DNA of 64,000 nucleotides from Blastobasis lacticolella (lineage: Eukaryota; Arthropoda; Insecta; Lepidoptera; Blastobasidae), in contig LR990050.1 of NCBI GenBank assembly GCA_905147135.1, positions 13,762,001-13,826,000 of the forward strand. Reading direction: 5' to 3'. Below, in pieces: positions 22,316-34,009 of this stretch; position 1 is the stretch's first letter, and every line of letters begins with the position of its first letter. The position numbers and the translations under genes are program-made. The notes under the pieces were generated by a model. That model saw only the letters and a list, made by a program, of their open reading frames with translations. It had not been told where the DNA came from and searched no databases.

Positions 22316-22719
22316 TAAGGAGATAAAGAGGTTGGCAAACAGCAGAGAGGAATAACGATTGCTCCACCGACAAGAGTTATACTCTCAAATACATGATGAT
22401 GATGAGTCGTAGTCTCAACCAACATTCTTCTCCAAACTTGTTCGCGGCCACCTGAAAGGGTTAGACTGGTTCATCAACCAGTCAACCAGAATCCAAAATA
22501 AACCAGTGATAGCGCGGTTCCAGTGCGCGGCCATATTGGTTCATGCCGGGATTGTCTGCCGTTTCCTTTTTCCCTGTCGCCCTGACCTTGGCCGTTTGGC
22601 TTATTCTGACGAGGGGTGTCCTCCCTTATATATGTGTATGAATCTCTTACATAATAATAATTTGCCTTCGTCTATTTTCTATGGTTTTTTATAACTCCCT
22701 TTTCTTTTTTATACTGCAA

Positions 22720-22880
22720 CTAGTGGACCTGGCGCGACTTTGTTCGCGTACACCTAGTTTACCCCTAACTACCCTCTTTTCTTGCTTATAAACCTCCTTC
22801 TAGAATCACTTTATCTATTGTTGAAAAGCGCATTAAATACCGTTTCGTAGTTCAAAAGATATAAGCGTACATATAATAGG
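22720..22880 (+). repeat. Dispersed repeat family C fragment
   Basis: AACTAGTGGACCTGGCGCGACTTTGTTCGCGT resembles the ACTAGC...CCGCGACTT(C/T)GT(C/A)CGCGTGG start of the very common lepidopteran repeat also seen at 35463-35700, 39680-40040 and 61090-61330. Confidence 0.5.
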
Positions 22881-23989
22881 ACCACGATAAGTCCGTATTG
22901 ACTGACAGTAGTAAAAATTATAAAATGTGGATATGGCAATAATCTGGAGATAATCTGTCCTTGTCAGTGTTTCTTGTAAACATTCAGTTATTTGGTCACT
23001 ATTAGTTTGATCTTTTGTCTAACTTATTAATCATGCTGAAAATTATCTCCCGCGCTTTCTTTTTAATTGTTTTGCTCATTATTTAATAATATTTTTCATA
23101 ACTCACGAAAATAAACAATCCTACAGAAATCAAGTAGTTTGTTATGACTTTTATGAATGACGTTGTATGACGGATAAAAAGCATGGCATAAGTTGGCATA
23201 CAGGTCTTATTATAGATACATACATGAATACAGAAGGCGGGAAGCGACTTTGTTTTATACATCAAATTTAGGACCTTATAATACCAAAACTAACGTAAGC
23301 TGGATTTACTAAGCTGTTTCCAGACTTTGACTTTAATTTTTCTTCTTAAATTATTTTTTATCTATGTATTAAAATATGTCTAGTTATCTACTTATTACAA
23401 AGATTTATTGCATATTAACTTCCCTGCTTCAACAGATCAGACTTTGTGATTCCTCATTAGCATACTCCCAGGAATTCCCCAAATAAATCCACCAATCACG
23501 GCTCATTAATGCGGCAAACTAGCGCCTAATGCGTCTCCTGTGTCCACGCGAGAATAACAGATAGGCCCCATATTGATTTTCCAAATGCGTCCGTCCACGT
23601 CACGACAATTAACCGGCAACGGCTGGCTGATTTACGAGCTAAGCTAATCCGATCCGACACTGAACCCGGGCACCCGGATAGCCGGTCCGCCATTTTTGCC
23701 ACCTCGAGCACGTTGCCGCGCCATCCGCTGGTTTTCATATACTTTATGACCTATGGGTTTCGATGTTTTTTAAATCAAAGGGTTACTAAGGGTTATTTAA
23801 GAATTACCAATTACGTCTAAAACAAGTTCATTTGTTGTTGCTTCTTAGAAGTCGTTGTGAGAGGTAATTAGTACGAGTCCACCTACCTACAACGGCTACG
23901 AGTGTTTCGCTCACACGCTCGAATATATTTAGGAAAATATCCAATACCTACAATGTGTGCTTTTTACACCTGACTAAATTCAGAAGCAT
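22881..23989. other. Noncoding, possible conserved element
   Basis: No gene supported. Positions 23480-23740 are GC-richer, with CCGGCAACGG, CCCGGGCACCCGG and TTGCCGCGCC, and lack recognisable repeats. Confidence 0.3.
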
Positions 23990-24155
23990 AAAGCGTGAAA
24001 GCAAATCGAAATGGAATGAAGAGCTAATAAATAATGACAATTTTTGTATCACGCCTTTTGTAAAGAGGAGAGACGTGAAAAATAGTAAAAGTGATACAAA
24101 AATTTACCCTATTCTATGAGCAATACATTCCACTTTGACTTGCTATTACGCATTT
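23990..24155. repeat. Imperfect foldback, about 165 bp
   Basis: The left arm (GCGTGAAAGCAAATCG, ATGGAATG, ACAATTTTTGTATCACG) pairs with the right arm read in reverse (GCGTAATAGCAAGTC, GTGGAATG, AAATTTTTGTATCAC). The arms are about 60 nt with several mismatches. MITE-like; a precursor-RNA hairpin cannot be excluded. Confidence 0.55.
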
Positions 24156-24249
24156 TCCTTCTGAATTTTGGCAGAAGAAATAAGCGCTTAAGACGAAAAA
24201 ACTGACTTTTGGGCCTCCATGACTTCACGTACTCATCTACTCACTCAAT

Positions 24250-24532
24250 AGCCCACAACAGTTCACTGCAGGACTTAGGGCCTCTTTTACGAAAGGGGAG
24301 GTTGTTGCCATAATCTCTAAGCTTGGCAGGCGGGTTGGAGATCGCAGTTATATATAAATGGAAAACATTGCTGCCCATTTTCCAGCCCACGGGTCAAGGC
24401 GACTAACGATTTCGAGGCACAAATTATAAGAGTCTTCTTATAATTTGTGCCTCGAAATCGTTAGTCGCCTTGTACGATACCCACGAGTATAAGGGGTTGG
24501 TGCCATTCTAATCTACCGGACACCACACGGTT
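24250..24532 (+). repeat. SINE-like family A, copy 3
   Basis: Starts GCCCACAACAGTTCACTGC and ends CACCACACGGT. TCAATA occurs on both sides (24246-24251 and about 24532-24537), a possible short target duplication. The middle carries the inverted duplication listed separately. Confidence 0.7.
24395..24472. repeat. Perfect 36-bp inverted repeat, 6-nt spacer, inside family A
   Basis: 24395-24430 (CAAGGCGACTAACGATTTCG and on to ATTATAAG) is the exact reverse complement of 24437-24472, with spacer AGTCTT. The right arm is the ordinary family A sequence (TTAGTCGCCTTGTAC region). The left arm replaces what the other copies carry there (GGAGACTCTAGATC), so the left arm is the derived, inverted copy. 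Confidence 0.9.
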
Positions 24533-24564
24533 CAATATCCCTCTGCACACTCAATCGCCACAAA

Positions 24565-24912
24565 TCCCATTCAGTCACAACACAACCACTGCAGACGATC
24601 ATGAACCAAAGGCATGCCCAGATTATGCGTTAAGACTAGGTAACACACCGTATGGACTCGACCGAAATTAATCGCTTTCAACTGGGTTTGTGAACCTAAT
24701 CTATGATTATGAAACAAACGCCATTCAATCACTACACCACAACCAATGCAGACGATCATGAACCAAAGGCATGCCCAGATTATGCGTTAAGACTAGGTAA
24801 CACACCGTATGGACTCGACCGAAATCAATCGCTTTCAACTGGGTTTGTAAACCTAATCTATGATTATGAAACAAACGCCATGCAATCACTACACCTCAGC
24901 CAGTGCAGTGAT
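24565..24912 (+). repeat. Tandem duplication, 157-bp unit
   Basis: GCAGACGATCATGAACCAAA begins at 24591 and 24748, and GCAGTGAT at 24905 keeps the same 157-bp spacing. Two full units differ at only a few bases (AAATTAATCG/AAATCAATCG, TTTGTGAACC/TTTGTAAACC, CATTCAATC/CATGCAATC). No stable function is visible. Confidence 0.85.
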
Positions 24913-27049
24913 AAATCGAATCAGCAAGCCCCGGTTATTGATTACTGTCACGGGCCTGCATAATGCCGTCACGTCTACCCACCGTAATTAGTCTGATTAG
25001 ACCACAATTAGTCGGTAATCACTGATAACAGAAGCCGCTGCCCTCCAATTGTGTGCGCCGTGACATATGATCGCCTAATGACGAATGTGGTGGTGCCTAC
25101 GTAATTGCTAATACGTATGAGGGCGAAATTCCTTAAAAAAGGGCGGCAAGTACGTATTAGAAGACATTGCAAATATTTCCAAATCCTAGAATTTGCATTT
25201 CCATCCTTTTTACCCCGACTGCGCGATGTAAATGAGGGTAATGTGTTTTCATCAGTAGTATGTATGTATGTACGTAGGGAATGCAATCCCGGAAGATAAT
25301 TTCAATCCATATATTTGCGGGACTGAACCGTCTTAGTCCCGCTGGATCCAGGTATTCGCGGGATCCAGTAGGAAGGACTTAGACCCCAGAAATCAATCCT
25401 CAAATAATAAAGACCTCGATTTCATGATTTTAATTTTAACCCAAATTGAGCAATCGTTTTGGACAATTTTAATCATTTATTAGTACTTTTAGACATAAAG
25501 ATTAAAACAAATTGACATACTCACATCAACATCGCTATAAATTTAAATAATTACGTATACACCAAACACGTAAAGGTAAATAAATATCTTTAATTTATGT
25601 AAACATGTTAAGAAAATTAAACATTATTATTATATATTTCTGGCGTTGCAAATCAGTCTTTAACTTCATAAATATTTAATTAATGTTCTTTAGATTTTCT
25701 AGGTTTGATAGTTCTGTAATGCGGAGTGTAGTGTGTATTTAATTAATTTCTGCAACACGATTGCTTTACTCCAGACAATATTTTTACAAAAGACAGTGTA
25801 TTGACCTACACGAAACAAATTTAACCGGAGCTAACATTGTTATGCGCAGCTATAGAGATGTTAGTTCATCTATTACTGGTTATGATAGGTATATGTCTAG
25901 CCAGCCAGTCCACGGCCCACGCGCCGTCGCAAGCAGAGTTACCAGTACGACGCTACGACGCTTCTCAGTAATCGCGGCAGTCCACCAGAGTCCTGTAAAA
26001 TATTCGAACGAGTCCCGCAAAACCCGGGATCCCGGTATTACATTTCCTATTTGTATATATGTATGTTTGTTCCTTTGTGGCTATCTAGAGATGAAACGTG
26101 TTGGCCCATTTTTATGGTTCTTACTTCCATCGATTTGTCTAAATATGTATAATTGTTTTATATTGATAAAAATTCAATATGGCAACTATCCGCCGCCATT
26201 TTGTGAGAAATAAAAATTAAAGTCGGCAAACTGTGTCATGTGGGGTATACCGTATTCGTGTCCACCTAGGTACTTATATGACCCCCCCCCCCCCCCGCCT
26301 GCTTTCAAGTTTAAATTTAACCAACGTTCGCATTTGAGTTTCGCTAGTCACATAAAAGTCACCGAAAAGAAAAGTGGCATTAATGTCTACCAAGAGGATG
26401 TGCGGCATCCCGGGAGGGAACCCACACAAGAAGATATGTACTATCGCTAAGACAAGTAGAAATTAAAAAAAAAAAAAACTTTATTGTGTTGCTGTGTTGT
26501 GCACGGGCAGACCAAGGTTTTGTAGGTCTCCTAAACCTTTACCATCGCTACAAAGTGGAGTTTTTCTTGTTATCGATGACGTAAAATATCGTACGGCACC
26601 CTTACTGTCTGTTAGGTGTGCCTCCTAATACCGTTGACTAAGATCTTCCGCTGGGGACACTGAAACTGGTTGAATAATGTTAGAGGTCGATCACCCCGTC
26701 GCATATAATACTACTCTATATTATTATGATATAAAAATAGCTTACAAGTAAGTATTAATTGGAGACATCTCATGTACATCAAAGGCGGGGCCTCGATTGT
26801 TAGTCTTGCTGAGGCACGCCACGCTCAGGTATGCGACACCGGGTTACGGGGAGGTAAGTAGCTGGGTGTTCTGCTGAGCTAATATTTGATTTAAAAATCG
26901 TTCGCAATTTGGGACCCTATTATTTTCCCGAGATTTATACTGCCTTACTGACAACTTGCTTCAAGGAGTTTTATATATGACTGACACGAGTCCAATAAGG
27001 TTTTACAATACCTCAGAATGAGGGACCCGCAGTTCCAAGGAACACCCCT
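24913..27049. other. Noncoding; homopolymer tracts
   Basis: No gene supported. Contains a C tract of about 16 at 26283-26298 and an A tract of about 15 at 26466-26480. Short GGGATCC/CCCGGGATCCCGG palindromic patches occur near 25350-25372 and 26024-26036. The frame at 25761-26213 has no recognisable domain. Confidence 0.35.
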
Positions 27050-27555
27050 TTCTATCTCAGAAAGTATCGGGATCCTTGGTGTCGATATATCTAATGGCGT
27101 GCGGTTCCGAAGTCACCTGGAAGGCTAAACTAGCCCCGAAAAAACTTGGCGTGCTAAACAGAGCAGCGCCTGTTGCTGTATAAGGCATAGGTGTATTGTC
27201 CCATCTTTGGGCTGGCGAACCGCCGACCTGCTTAATCCTCTGGATTCCGTACAGAGACGCGCCGTACGAATTGTCAACGATCCCATATTGACAAGCAAGT
27301 TAGAACCACTGCCTGACCGAAGGAACTTTGTCTCCGTGTGTGTGTTCTACCAGCTGTACAATGGGAAGTGTTCTGAGGAATTATTCGATCTGGTGCCCAC
27401 AGCACAATTCCGCCATCGTACCTGGGTACTCATCCTCATTACGTGGACCCTAGTGGTGTCGACGCGGATATTCGAAATAACGTTTTACATTTCAAAAAAC
27501 ACGTCTCTCAGCCCTCAGAGTCCCTATAGTCTGATTCCTATAGTTGATTAGCTTC
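27050..27555 (+). pseudogene. Jockey/CR1-like LINE RT C-terminal remnant
   Basis: Reads GILGVDISNGVRFRSHLEG (27068-27124), then a stop and frame shifts, then an open stretch at 27207-27551 with LDSVQRRAVRIVNDP, LEPLPDRRNFVSVCVFYQLY and CSEELFDLVP. These are typical of the post-RT region of jockey/CR1-group LINEs (LDSIQRRAVRLV..., SLCLFYRYYHG.CSEELF). The RT catalytic motifs are upstream and absent. Inactive. Confidence 0.75.
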
Positions 27556-27617
27556 TCTACAATTACAGCAAATACATGAATTTTATCCTGGCTACTATTT
27601 TATTCCAGGTTCATGGA

Positions 27618-27810
27618 GTGTCATGGAGTATCGACCACGTACCGGCAATCGCTGCGTGGGACGGGCGCCCACGAGATGAGAGGACGACATCGTGAAGGTC
27701 GTAGGTAGCCGATGGATGCAAAAATACAAAAATACATAGTCGATCGGTGTGGAAGACGTGGGCGGAGGCCTATGTTCGGCAGTGGACGTTCTGCGACTGA
27801 GATAATAGTG
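27618..27810 (+). pseudogene. RTE-type LINE 3' remnant
   Basis: GTATCGACCACGTACCGGC, GTGGGACGGGCGCCCACGAG, GACGACATCGTGAAGGTCGT and AGGCCTATGTTCGGCAGTGG match the EWRPRTGRR..GRPPTRRTDDLV...EAYVQQW end of the RTE element, with stops and a small A-rich insertion near 27719-27736. It is a separate, older insertion adjoining the jockey/CR1-like remnant. Confidence 0.65.
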
Positions 27811-28259
27811 ATGACATGTTAACGGGACTGAGACATGAAAGATGCGAGTATCCAAGTATTGGTAGCTTTCCCAACAGCACGTGACCTGGTGAAGCGAGTA
27901 GAGATACGTATGGTTTTTGTAACATACAATGGACAAACTAACCTAGGTATAACCTACATATTAATTAAGCTGGTTTTGTCATACCACTTCAGTTTGCTTA
28001 TTTATTATGGTTAATAAATGACGAAGCGTTGGCTTTAAGTAACACGACTGAAAATAACACGATCAGTTTTATGTTTCTTAAATGATCCACTTTTATTAAT
28101 TTAAAGAAACTTTGATCCTGACTAACCGAATTATGATTAAAAGTGAAATAGCTGAAGTACTTTTGTTGTTTCGTTTTGTCAGTGTGAAGCGATGGAAATA
28201 GCTGTCTTCTATCCATTTACATTAGCTCTTACTGTGTGGGTAACTACGCCTTAAACAGT

Positions 28260-28545
28260 ATGAAAATAACATGAAGTTGTAAATTGTTTTTTTTTTGTAT
28301 TCTTGACATTTGATTGTGTCATTTACCATTTGTCATTGATATAGATTTTATTTAATATTTTGCCTCCTGGGTATATATTTATTTTTATATAAACTCCGGA
28401 TTATTAATTTATTTTGACATGTATAGATATGTAGATCAGTTTTACCATTGTGTAAATTTGTATAGAATTTTGTATTTATTTTGACGATCTCTTTTACAAT
28501 ATTATTACGTAAACTGAAAAAGAGTAATAAATCTAAATCTAAATC
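28260..28545 (+). repeat. LINE-like 3' untranslated end
   Basis: An AT-rich run ending AAAAAGAGTAATAAATCTAAATCTAAATC: a polyadenylation-like AATAAA followed by an (AAATCT)n tail, as at 10140-10160. No coding part attached. Confidence 0.4.
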
Positions 28546-29084
28546 ATGCCGTTCAAGCTAAGTTCCCAGCTTATGCCAATAACTTACCATGAGCCAACAG
28601 CATTGTTGCTCAAGTATTCAAGGTGGCGTTAATGCCAACAATTCTCTCAAAAGGATTCTTGCCATGCACCCCGCCCCACCCCTCCCTGGGAGCCCCTCCT
28701 AGCGAACACTTTGATAACCCTTTAAGATGACTCGGAATTTTTCCTCTAAATAACTTGCTTGGAAGAATTTTAAGAGAAACATTTGAGATCCGAGAGGGTA
28801 TTTACAGTGGCAAAGATTAATATTATTTTCCGAATGTTATATGCCTACAATCAAGTAAATTCTGAATATTATATTCCTACAATCGAGTAAATTGCATAGG
28901 TATTCAATGAGAACTTAGTATAAAAAATATTCTTGTTTCTATTATAGTAGGTCTTTGCCTAGGTATGGAATTGCCGTTTTGTATGGCGAAAATGGCGGAA
29001 GTTGTAATTTTATACACCATTTTTTTCAATTTCTTGGAAATGACATACCCGTTTGCAATGACAGTGTCATGGGAGACTACAATA

Positions 29085-29198
29085 TATTGTCTTAATTAAG
29101 ATATTTTAAATGTTAATGGGTCCGTTGTCTGTAATTGTAACTGTTATTGTGTCGTGGTGTGCTATGTGTAATAAATGTATTTTCTTTCTTTCTTTCAA
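29085..29198 (+). repeat. LINE-like 3' untranslated end
   Basis: GTAATTGTAACTGTTATTGTGTCG to GTAATAAATGTATTTTCTTTCTTTCTTT has AATAAA followed by a (CTTT)n tail. No coding part attached. Confidence 0.4.
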
Positions 29199-29669
29199 TG
29201 AAACTTTGTAGGCATAATCAGACTATATTAAGTCAACTTGTGCATATCATTTTAATTTGATACATCTGTTTGCATAAACAAAAGTGACATCAAATGAACA
29301 GGGGTATTTTCAAACCCATAAAAAAACGGAAGACAAAATTGTTTTTAAATGCCACTCAGTGATTGACTAACGAGCAGACTGTCCGCCTTATGGAAAGAGG
29401 TAAGTGTAGCCCATAACATCTACCAATGTTTAGGCACATATTTTCCTTACTAGAAATAGGTACAGTAGTTACTTTTGCATTTTGACAAACCTTAATAAGA
29501 CACACTTGAAGCAAGGGATTTACACATCAGCAAACAGAATAATTCATCTGACTGCTCTGGCGATTAAATAAAAATTAGGTATCCATTGAGCGAACGAAAT
29601 TGCGGAGACGAATAAATTTTAAATTGAAGCCAACAACTTGATGAAGTGTTCTTGGCGACGATACTTTAG
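29199..29669. other. Noncoding, no gene seen
   Basis: AT-rich. A weak family D-like segment near 29360-29420 (GAGCAGACTGTCCGCCTTATGG). Confidence 0.3.
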
Positions 29670-29675
29670 TTGTGG

Positions 29676-29767
29676 CCCGCCCACCTGTCAAGCGTTTTTG
29701 GTTGCGATGGGGCGGGGCTTATGGTGGGCGGGGCGTCAGGCTCCGCCCACTCGCAGGACACGCCCCC
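29676..29767. promoter_or_regulatory. GC-box cluster
   Basis: Five GC/CACC boxes in 92 bases: CCCGCCCACC (29676), GGGGCGGGGC (29709-29718), GGGCGGGGCG (29726-29735), CTCCGCCCAC (29741-29750) and CACGCCCCC (29759-29767), in an otherwise AT-rich region. They fit binding sites of Sp/KLF-type zinc-finger factors. No neighbouring transcription unit was found, so promoter or enhancer function is inference. Confidence 0.35.
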
Positions 29768-31597
29768 TCGGCTGATGGCTCAGTGTCCTGCTGCGCCTCG
29801 GCGAGGTGACGCGGCTTGGCACTCAGTCTGGCTCTGAAGGCTTGAGCCTCGGCCTGTACTAAGTCCTGGCTTAGGACAACTCTGCTTTGCAAAGGGACTC
29901 TACAAATCGTTTATGTACAGCTTTTGTACATTTATTTTTATTAATTTACAATAAAATACTACAGTAAAATATGGAGATATGGTATAAATAGTAGGTATTG
30001 GTAGTAGATATAATGTACCAATTTAAATATCTGTCAGTCTGGGTCTATCCAAAATAACGCAAATGAATTACCCATTTTGGTTGTCAGTTTTGCCTCTTTA
30101 AACAGATATAATTTTATGACACAGGCACTTATAAAAGAATAGGAACATTTCATTAAGTTAGCTTAATGTTTTCTGAGTTTCATAGTTTAGCCGGAAAAGC
30201 CCTTTCCAAGAAATTGAAAAATTTGCCTGTATGAAAATATGATTCGAGCATTTTCTCCAAAAAGGCAACTTCACATTTAAAAATCTAAACGTAGGATCTT
30301 CGAAGTACCGTAGCAACTAATCATTTGCATTACATTTTATTTTTAACAATATTGAATGTCACAGAACGCTTAACATCATTACAGAGGTAGAAACACAAAA
30401 CCACCCAGCGTAACCTGCAAAAAGCCCACCCACCTACAGTACCTCGCTTGAAAACTTTTGAGATGCAATGAAATTCTCGACTTATCTCCCAAGGCGGTTA
30501 TTTCACGAGTCTTTATTCCTATAATGTGCTTCAGTTTAATTTTACTGCGAGAGCCGCCCCGGCGTTATCGTGGGCCCCGTTACGCTCGGAATATTCTAGA
30601 ACATTCGCGAACTTCGGAGGTAACATTGTGATATTTAAATAATATTTGGCTGAATGTCATACGATTAAAAGCTTGGTGTTTTGTTATATTTTAATGCATT
30701 TGTTCCTTTATTCCTTACCTAAAAATAAGTATGATAAGATATTCTTAAACAACAAATCCGATTTCGATACGGTTTTTTTAATTCATTCAAAACAATTTGG
30801 TACTAACATTGCAATAAAAAACTAAAAACCATAAGTAATTTAAAATTTTGTGAAAGTCCACGACGTGATGGCTAAAATTATTGCAGTGAAAAAAATATTA
30901 TATAATTTTTTAAACCCCCAACTGGCAGAACGCTCGAAAAATCCGTCGGGTGCTGCCATTGCCATATTACATTGGGAATAGGTAGTTTCAATTAATGTAA
31001 AACTTATGAAAATCCAAAATTTTATTTAGTTCTAGGGCCTTATTAATTCCACGAAACTGGAAATAGCCGCCCCCGACGGATTTTGGTTACTATTTTATTA
31101 TTTTTATTAAAGACAGTTCAATTAATAGTGAAATTTAAAAATAATGCTCTATGCAGAGCCAGCCGTACACATGAAGAGGTTTTACACAATTTCACTCTCA
31201 AAGTGAATTCTTCCGAATACGGAATATTCGGAATGGCGCTATGGACAGGGACGCTATTCTTATTATTCATGACTACGTTACTATACCTATTTATTCTTCG
31301 TATGTATTAGTCTGTATATTTGACATATTTACAAACATTAACGTACTTACCCAAAAATATTTTATCGGTAACTCGGTAACGTTGTTACCGATAATTTTTT
31401 GTAATTTTATGTAACAGACTTAAAATTATAGACACGAATCATATTAATATTGACAAATAAAAAAATATTTTATTTTTTTCTGTTTATGCTATGCTATAAA
31501 ACGCACAGTCGGAAAATGTACAAGTAGTATATTTTATACATTGCTAAAATACCTATTTGACGCAGTTTCTGTAGGTGTGTCATTTACCACATATTAG
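29768..31597. other. Noncoding, no gene seen
   Basis: AT-rich with no supported frame. The open frame at 31083-31310 is hydrophobic at its end but has no homology I recognise and no splice context. The next element starts at 31598. Confidence 0.3.
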
Positions 31598-31779
31598 GCG
31601 TAAGTACGTAGACGCAGCGTTGGTAGGCCTCCCACAAGGTGGACCGACGACCTGGTAAGGATCGCAGGTACCAGCTCGATGCGGAAGGCACAGGACCGGC
31701 CTTTGTGCAGATCTCTCGGGCAGGCCTATGCCCAGCAGTGGGCGTCTTCTGGCTGATCTGATGATGATGAAGCGTAAGT
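31598..31779 (+). mobile_element. RTE LINE, extreme 5'-truncated copy with target duplication
   Basis: The element proper is 31606-31771, nearly identical to the last 170 bp of the 8.1-kb RTE copy (AGACGCAGCG, GGACCGACGACCTGGTAAGG, CCAGCAGTGGGCGTCTTCTG, GATGATGATGA tail). GCGTAAGT flanks it at 31598-31605 and 31772-31779. It confirms the 3' boundary of the family. Confidence 0.9.
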
Positions 31780-32129
31780 GGGTTGATAGATGCAATATGT
31801 GCTACGTCTTAAGAAATTCCTACTTTTGCACTAAATGGTTCCTTTTAAAATGCAAATGTAGCTAGATACTGAATTTAATACCTCATTTGCCTTTCCAATT
31901 TAAATTACTGAAGGCTATTATTTTATTATTTTTAAAGGAGCCAGTCTGTTATCTACGGCGGTGCGCGCAAAGCTCTGATGATTAATTAGGAGCGTGGCGG
32001 AGGGCGCGCGGGCGGCGCTGTGTCATGATTGTCTTGGCCACTTTATTTACGGACAGGATTGTAGTCAGGTCGCATCGTAGAGCCGTAGGTACACTGAAGT
32101 CACTGTAGTTCGTTTTTATTATGCTTATT
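31780..32129. other. Noncoding, no gene seen
   Basis: A short GC-rich patch near 31975-32030 (GGAGCGTGGCGGAGGGCGCG). No gene or repeat recognised. Confidence 0.3.
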
Positions 32130-32340
32130 CATAATTTTTTCATCCCCCTAAATGTTAGGGGTAGTCCACCCCTACATTTTTTTTTTATTTTTTAGGCAAA
32201 ATTTTTAATTTCTATTTTTTTATGATACAAAATACAAAAATACATACAATCCTCAATTTTCACCCTTCTACGATAAACCCTTATTTTTTAATAGCCAATT
32301 ATTTATATGGCAAAACAACGTTTGCCGGGTCAGCTAGTAT
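32130..32340 (-). repeat. Dispersed repeat, AGCTGACCCGGCAAACG family
   Basis: Read on the minus strand it starts ACTAGCTGACCCGGCAAACG, a very common lepidopteran repeat head, and runs through a T/A-rich body to a GTAGGGGTGGACTACCCCTA hairpin. Confidence 0.6.
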
Positions 32341-32354
32341 TAATGTAAATTTTA

Positions 32355-32690
32355 ATGACAAAATAATGAGGGCCCGGGGTCCGCCTTGACCATGATCCAG
32401 GATTCGGTAGGTCAGGTAATTACAGTGGAGCGACTGCCATCTGACCTCCATGACCCTGCTACCAGGGGAACCTGACCAGATTGGAACATGGTTACACATC
32501 CAGTCGCCAGAATGTGCAGGTTATATCACGATGTTTTCCCTCACCGTAAGAGCATCGGTTAGTATTCAATTAATGTACATAACTCAGAAAACAGTCATTG
32601 GTAAATGGCCGGAGCGGGATTCGAACCCGGGACCTCTGGCTTACGAGTTGCATACTCTAACCGCTCTGCCACCGACGCTCTCGTCAAGTA
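32355..32690 (-). mobile_element. tRNA-Thr-derived SINE (family T), complete copy
   Basis: On the minus strand: GAGCGTCGGTGGCAGAGCGG (A box), AACTCGTAAGCCAG (loop CTCGTAA, Thr CGT), GGTTCGAATCCCGCTCCGGC (B box and acceptor side), then CTGAGTTATGTACATTAATTG, GGTGAGGGAAAACATCG, GGTCAGGTTCCCCTGG and GGACCCCGGGCC. It is the best-preserved copy here and the reference for the two interrupted ones. Confidence 0.85.
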
Positions 32691-32789
32691 AACGAATTAA
32701 TTTCAATTTTTATAATAGAAGACGTTATGTGTTGTTATTTCTGGGATTTAATCATTTATTAACCCCGATGCAAGTGAGATGTCTTAAAA

Positions 32790-33070
32790 TTTGACGTGCG
32801 TCTATGTATATGTGTGTCTTTGGCGTAGGCATCGTATCTCCCGATCAGTTGGACCAATTTTGAAGCGGAATTATTTTGTTTGGTAACCACTTTAATCGAG
32901 ATGGTGACATAAAAATGAATTCAGCAGTTTGGAACATATTTCAATATGTAGACTTTGTCGGGAGTTTTACGATATCAGTTGGTTAAGTGAACCCAGGGAG
33001 TTGATGGATACCGGAGCCTGAATACTATGGGTGGTTCGGACTGAGACCTATTTTTTACTCAATTCACTGA
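32790..33070 (+). repeat. Dispersed repeat, LINE 3'-like
   Basis: GTGCGTCTATGTATATGTGTGTC, GCATCGTATCTCCCGATCAG, TTGGACCAATTTTGAAGCGG and GAATTCAGCAGTTTGGAACA are typical of a lepidopteran noncoding repeat. Related words recur at 62380-62600. No coding capacity. Confidence 0.4.
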
Positions 33071-34009
33071 CAAACAAACAGACGAATAACATCTACTTTC
33101 ATGAAACCAAAATGCAGATTCGCCGGTACTTTATCACTCATGCTGATTACAAATTAGCAAGCATTATTGCTTAGAGGCAGAAATAGATAAGACGATGGTA
33201 CCTATTCAGGCCGAAGCATCTGCCGCTGGTCACCGAGGCTGATGATGATGATGATGTGAAATTTACTATCGTAAACAAAGTCATCAGTACATAAAGCCCA
33301 TTGGAAGTTCGGTTTCGTAGAGAGTCGGCTCTGTCGCCAGCGTGTGAGGAAATTTGAATCCGACAGCCGCGTATTAGGTATTTACCGCTGACATACTTCC
33401 GCGTTTACCCAAACAAAATCACAACTAACAAAATTTTAATCAAAACCAAGCATGATATCACCCCAGTACAGCCTTCCAAAAGAAAAAATAGCAAAAGTAA
33501 TTCATTAACCACCACAGAGAGCTCGCAAAGTCCTTTATTTCTGCGGAGTGTATTTTTTTAATCCCCCGCCTTACATTGTCCCGTTTGATTTATACCAGTG
33601 AGAGATAATGGGCCTTTTTTAACACCTTAATTAAAATAAGCTACGGTTAATTGATGGGAAAATATACTTGGAGTTGTCTCTAGGCCTTTCTAAGAGGGTG
33701 GGGTGGTGTAAAATATTGCCCGCTTGAGTTGTGAGGGACCACAAATGTTGAGGTGTGTATTCTTTGATAGAATATTGGAGTCAATTGTATGATTTATTTT
33801 AATAAGTAAGTGCCTTCCTACTTATAGAAGGTATTGTTAGTTAGTTTAAATGGGTGGGTTATGAGGTAATTGATAAATAGATCAGGGAAACACTGTGTCG
33901 TCGATTAATCAACCAAATTCGGTACTTTAAATAAAAAGAAAACCCCAATTATTTGAACAGGTAGATGGAATGAGTGGATTTATTTATTCAGGCCTATCAG
34001 TGCTATACA
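33071..34009. other. Noncoding, no gene seen
   Basis: A short GATAAGACGATGGTACC...(GATGAT)n remnant at 33165-33260 looks like a SINE or LINE tail. Otherwise nothing recognised. Confidence 0.3.

Noticed and set aside
25761..26213. 150-codon plus-strand frame
   Set aside because: No domain or compositional coding signal; AT-rich hydrophobic end; no splice sites that extend it.
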